This document shows, piece after piece, positions 5,686 to 7,213 of a stretch of DNA of 7,213 bases. Within the stretch, counting starts at the first letter, position 1, and each line of letters starts with the position of its first letter. A program made the translations under genes and the position numbers. Source of the DNA: JAOUEA01 sp040511595 (GTDB lineage: Bacteria > Actinomycetota > UBA4738 > HRBIN12); assembly GCA_040511595.1 (NCBI GenBank), contig JBEVGU010000094.1, positions 1 to 7,213 on the forward strand, in the 5' to 3' direction. The notes under the pieces were generated by a model. The model did not search any database, was not told where the DNA came from, and worked only from the letters and a program-made list of their open reading frames with translations.

Positions 5686-6071
5686 CACGCGCGCCGTTCC
5701 AGCTCGGGTTGCATGCGAGCTATCAGTTTGTGGGCCCGGGCGACGTGGTACGCCGGCTGGGCGAGCGCCCGCGCCACGGCCGCGATCCCGAGCGCCCGCA
5801 GGTCGGACTCGGGCTTGGCGCCCGAACCGGGAGCGGCAGGCAGGGGCGCCAGGAGCACGTAGAACTCCACGAGCTCCAGGAACTGCGGCAACGATGGCAC
5901 GAGCCCGCCGCGCTCGTAGGCATAGATCGTCTGCATCGACGCGGGGCACGACGGCACCTCGGCGGCGCGCTCGACCGAGCGATACCCGGCGGCGCGGCGG
6001 ATCTCGCGCAGCATCGAACCGATCGTGCGCTTGTCGTTCGCGCTGATGGGAGGGTGCTTCTTCCGCGCCAC
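5685..6071 (-). CDS. XRE-type helix-turn-helix regulator
   Basis: A 128-aa cytoplasmic protein with an N-terminal lambda-repressor-like domain at about residues 16-75: TIGSMLREIRRAAGYRSVERAAEV, a recognition region SMQTIYAYERG (45-55), then LVPSLPQFLELVEFY. After a Pro/Gly linker (77-88) comes a helical C-terminal part (90-128) with no recognised ligand domain. Start GTG 6071 follows a TACAGT hexamer by 6 bases with no Shine-Dalgarno, so it is probably leaderless. A start at Met20 would cut the HTH. Coupling to the epimerase gene suggests control of methylmalonyl- or ethylmalonyl-CoA metabolism, possibly sensing an acyl-CoA, which is inference. Palindromes in the upstream divergent region (6094-6105, 6169-6180) are candidate binding sites. 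Confidence 0.85.
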   Translation of the reverse strand: MARKKHPPISANDKRTIGSMLREIRRAAGYRSVERAAEVPSCPASMQTIYAYERGGLVPSLPQFLELVEFYVLLAPLPAAPGSGAKPESDLRALGIAAVARALAQPAYHVARAHKLIARMQPELERRA

Positions 6072-6077
6072 GGCGGC

Positions 6078-6083
6078 ACTGTA
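6078..6083 (-). promoter_or_regulatory. Putative -10 (TACAGT) of the HTH-epimerase operon, leaderless GTG
   Basis: Minus-strand TACAGT ends 6 bases before GTG 6071 with no Shine-Dalgarno between. No convincing -35; the palindrome at 6094-6105 occupies that place. Confidence 0.45.
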
Positions 6084-6093
6084 TCGGCTGCCT

Positions 6094-6105
6094 GCCCGAC
6101 CGGGC
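6094..6105. promoter_or_regulatory. Palindrome GCCCG-AC-CGGGC at the HTH promoter (candidate operator)
   Basis: Perfect 5-bp arms with a 2-base spacer, placed 10 bases upstream of the -10 of the HTH-epimerase operon. It shares the layout GNCCG-N2-CGGNC with the palindrome at 6169-6180, with centres 75 bases apart (about seven helical turns). A candidate autoregulatory site. Confidence 0.4.
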
Positions 6106-6168
6106 GAACCGCGCTTCCTCTCGTGCAGCGCAGCCGCTTCCGCCGACCCCGTCCCCTGCGGACGCCCG

Positions 6169-6180
6169 GACCGTTCGGTC
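6169..6180. promoter_or_regulatory. Palindrome GACCG-TT-CGGTC in the divergent region (candidate operator)
   Basis: Perfect 5-bp arms with a 2-base spacer, same layout as the site at 6094-6105. GACCG recurs at 6198-6202. It lies about 46 bases upstream of the AAA gene's putative -10, so it could affect either divergent promoter. Confidence 0.4.
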
Positions 6181-6195
6181 GGCCGTCTGGGCCGA
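6179..6195. repeat. Inverted repeat TCGGCC-GTCTG-GGCCGA
   Basis: Six-base perfect arms with a 5-base loop, overlapping the right edge of the 6169-6180 palindrome. It may be part of the same control region or a small hairpin; no T-tract follows, so it is not an obvious terminator. Confidence 0.3.
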
Positions 6196-6225
6196 AGGAC
6201 CGATGTCCCAGATGGGCTCCCGGCG

Positions 6226-6231
6226 TAGGGT
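6226..6231 (+). promoter_or_regulatory. Putative -10 (TAGGGT) of the AAA ATPase gene
   Basis: Same hexamer as upstream of ccr and the lysozyme-like gene. The predicted transcript start is near 6238, with a leader of about 52 bases. A short inverted repeat GTCCC-CTC-GGGAC (6234-6246) sits at the expected start. No clear -35. Confidence 0.45.
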
Positions 6232-6274
6232 GGGTCCCCTCGGGACGCATCGCCAGGGGCCCGGGCCTGCGATC

Positions 6275-6282
6275 GGGAGGAG
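6275..6282 (+). promoter_or_regulatory. Shine-Dalgarno GGGAGGAG of the AAA ATPase gene
   Basis: A strong purine site 7 bases before GTG 6290. It fixes the start of the membrane AAA protein. Confidence 0.8.
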
Positions 6283-6289
6283 CACGCTG

Positions 6290-7213
6290 GTGGCGAACAA
6301 GGAACCGGCCGGCGCGGCCGCGCTGTTGCAGGGATCGCAGCTACTGCAGAAGGGTCGTGCCGACGTCTTCCGTCAGCGCGAGCGCACCAAGCTCAAGCGG
6401 GTCATCCGCGCGCTCGTCGTTGTCTTCCTCGTGGACTGGTACCTGTACGGGCGCTACGCGAACGGCAACCCGCTGACCCTGCCGTCGCTGCCCGAGGGCT
6501 GGGTCTTCCTGGCCTTCCCGCTGCTGATCCTGATCCCCGTGTTGATCATGGTCGCCCTTCCCTTGATCAACGGAAAGTCGCCCCACATCACGGTCTATCC
6601 CGAGCAGGTGGAATCGGCCCTCACCGACATCAAGGGCCTCGACATGCAGGTCGACGAGGTCGTGCGGTCGCTCGACGTGTTCCTCGGCTACGCCACGTTC
6701 AGGAACGAGCTCGGTGGCACGCCGCGGCGCGGCATCCTCTTCGAGGGCCCGCCGGGCACGGGCAAAACGTATCTCGCCAAAGCCATGGCGAAACAGGCGG
6801 GGGTGCCCTTCCTCTTCATCTCGGCGCCCGCGTTCCAGTCGATGTGGCAGGGCATGACCGCCTACCGCATCCGATCGTTCTTCAAAGCCCTCCGCAAGGC
6901 GGCTCGCAAGGAAGGCGGCGCGATCGGGTTCATCGAGGAGATCGACGCGATCGGAATGTCGCGGGGCAGCGTGAGCAAGGCCGCGACCGGCGCGATCGAC
7001 GGCTCCGCCACGGGGTCGGGTGTCGCGGGGCGCGCCCCCTCAACCATAATGGGTTCGGCGGACGGGGGCTCGATGGTGAACGAGCTGCTCATCCAGCTAC
7101 AGTCGTTCGACCAGCCCCCGCTCCGCAAGCGCCTGCGTGCCAAGGTCATCGGCTGGATCAACTCGTACCTGCCGAGCGACAGTCAGCTCGCCTCCATCAA
7201 GTCCGAGTACCAC
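6290..7213 (+). CDS. FtsH-like membrane AAA+ ATPase (partial, C-terminus off window)
   Basis: The first 308 residues of a rightward membrane-anchored AAA+ ATPase, still open at the window edge. Residues about 38-53 and 70-93 are two transmembrane segments joined by only about 16 residues, where FtsH has a roughly 75-residue extracytoplasmic domain. The AAA module then begins: IKGLDMQVDEVV, RRGILFEG, Walker A GPPGTGKT (153-160), pore loop MWQG (185-188, against MFVG in FtsH), and Walker B IGFIEEIDAIG (212-222) with Glu216 where Asp is usual; catalytic Glu217 is kept. A Gly/Ala/Ser-rich insert (227-262) precedes NELLIQLQSFD, and a basic stretch (275-308) follows before where sensor 1 should lie. 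Whether a zinc-protease domain follows cannot be seen. It diverges from the HTH-epimerase operon across 218 bases. A role in membrane-protein quality control is inferred from the family. Confidence 0.85.
   Translation, partial: MANKEPAGAAALLQGSQLLQKGRADVFRQRERTKLKRVIRALVVVFLVDWYLYGRYANGNPLTLPSLPEGWVFLAFPLLILIPVLIMVALPLINGKSPHITVYPEQVESALTDIKGLDMQVDEVVRSLDVFLGYATFRNELGGTPRRGILFEGPPGTGKTYLAKAMAKQAGVPFLFISAPAFQSMWQGMTAYRIRSFFKALRKAARKEGGAIGFIEEIDAIGMSRGSVSKAATGAIDGSATGSGVAGRAPSTIMGSADGGSMVNELLIQLQSFDQPPLRKRLRAKVIGWINSYLPSDSQLASIKSEYH

Noticed and set aside
3998..6046. A 682-codon rightward open frame spanning ccr and the epimerase/HTH genes
   Set aside because: Its product is Arg/Gly/Pro-rich low-complexity sequence with no family motif. 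It is the out-of-frame shadow of ccr and antisense to two well-supported genes, a usual effect of high GC.
6025..6228. A 67-codon rightward frame in the HTH/AAA divergent region
   Set aside because: Overlaps the HTH gene antisense, has no ribosome site, and the product shows no signal.
5686..6300. Epimerase frame open far upstream, suggesting a 340-aa fusion
   Set aside because: The upstream part is the shadow of the HTH gene. The epimerase domain begins within a few residues of the ATG at 5685, which overlaps the HTH stop.

Overview
The window is very GC-rich and densely coded, with frequent GTG starts, TANNNT promoter hexamers and several apparently leaderless genes. The gene content also points to an actinobacterium (Actinomycetota): a PccB-type carboxyltransferase followed by a small epsilon-like protein, an ArsR-HTH/DUF2087 regulator, and crotonyl-CoA carboxylase/reductase. 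The sequence does not settle class or genus. Nine genes are supported; the first and last are cut by the window edges. No tRNA, rRNA, insertion sequence, integrase or CRISPR array was seen. The longest gene-free stretch is 218 bases (6072-6289).

Layout. Positions 1-3005 carry four leftward genes: an ArsR-HTH/DUF2087 regulator (2454-3005), a small secreted lysozyme-like protein (1846-2298), the acyl-CoA carboxylase beta subunit (186-1793) and the start of an epsilon-like subunit (1-177). A divergent gap of only 27 bases (3006-3032) separates the regulator from a rightward Fe-S RecB/Cas4-type nuclease (3033-3968). The nuclease is followed by crotonyl-CoA carboxylase/reductase (4029-5270). That gene converges, with 7 bases between stops, on a leftward pair: an XRE-type HTH regulator (5685-6071) translationally coupled to methylmalonyl/ethylmalonyl-CoA epimerase (5278-5685). 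Across the 218-base divergent region lies a rightward membrane AAA+ ATPase related to FtsH (6290 to the window end).

How the genes fit together. Three are functionally linked. The carboxylase beta subunit probably makes (S)-methylmalonyl-CoA (and perhaps malonyl-CoA). Crotonyl-CoA carboxylase/reductase makes (2S)-ethylmalonyl-CoA. The epimerase can act on both branched dicarboxylic acyl-CoAs. Together they suggest an ethylmalonyl-CoA / propionyl-CoA carbon route, or supply of extender units. The mutase and later enzymes are not in the window. The HTH protein coupled to the epimerase is a candidate regulator of this route.

The most interesting points are: the FtsH-like ATPase, which has almost no extracytoplasmic domain, an altered Walker B, a Trp pore loop and extra inserts; a pair of matching palindromes in the HTH/AAA divergent region; a perfect 10-bp palindrome in the ccr leader; and two recurring promoter layouts, TANNNT directly before the start codon (leaderless) and TAGGGT ahead of a longer leader. 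I see no convincing complete new system; most genes belong to known families.
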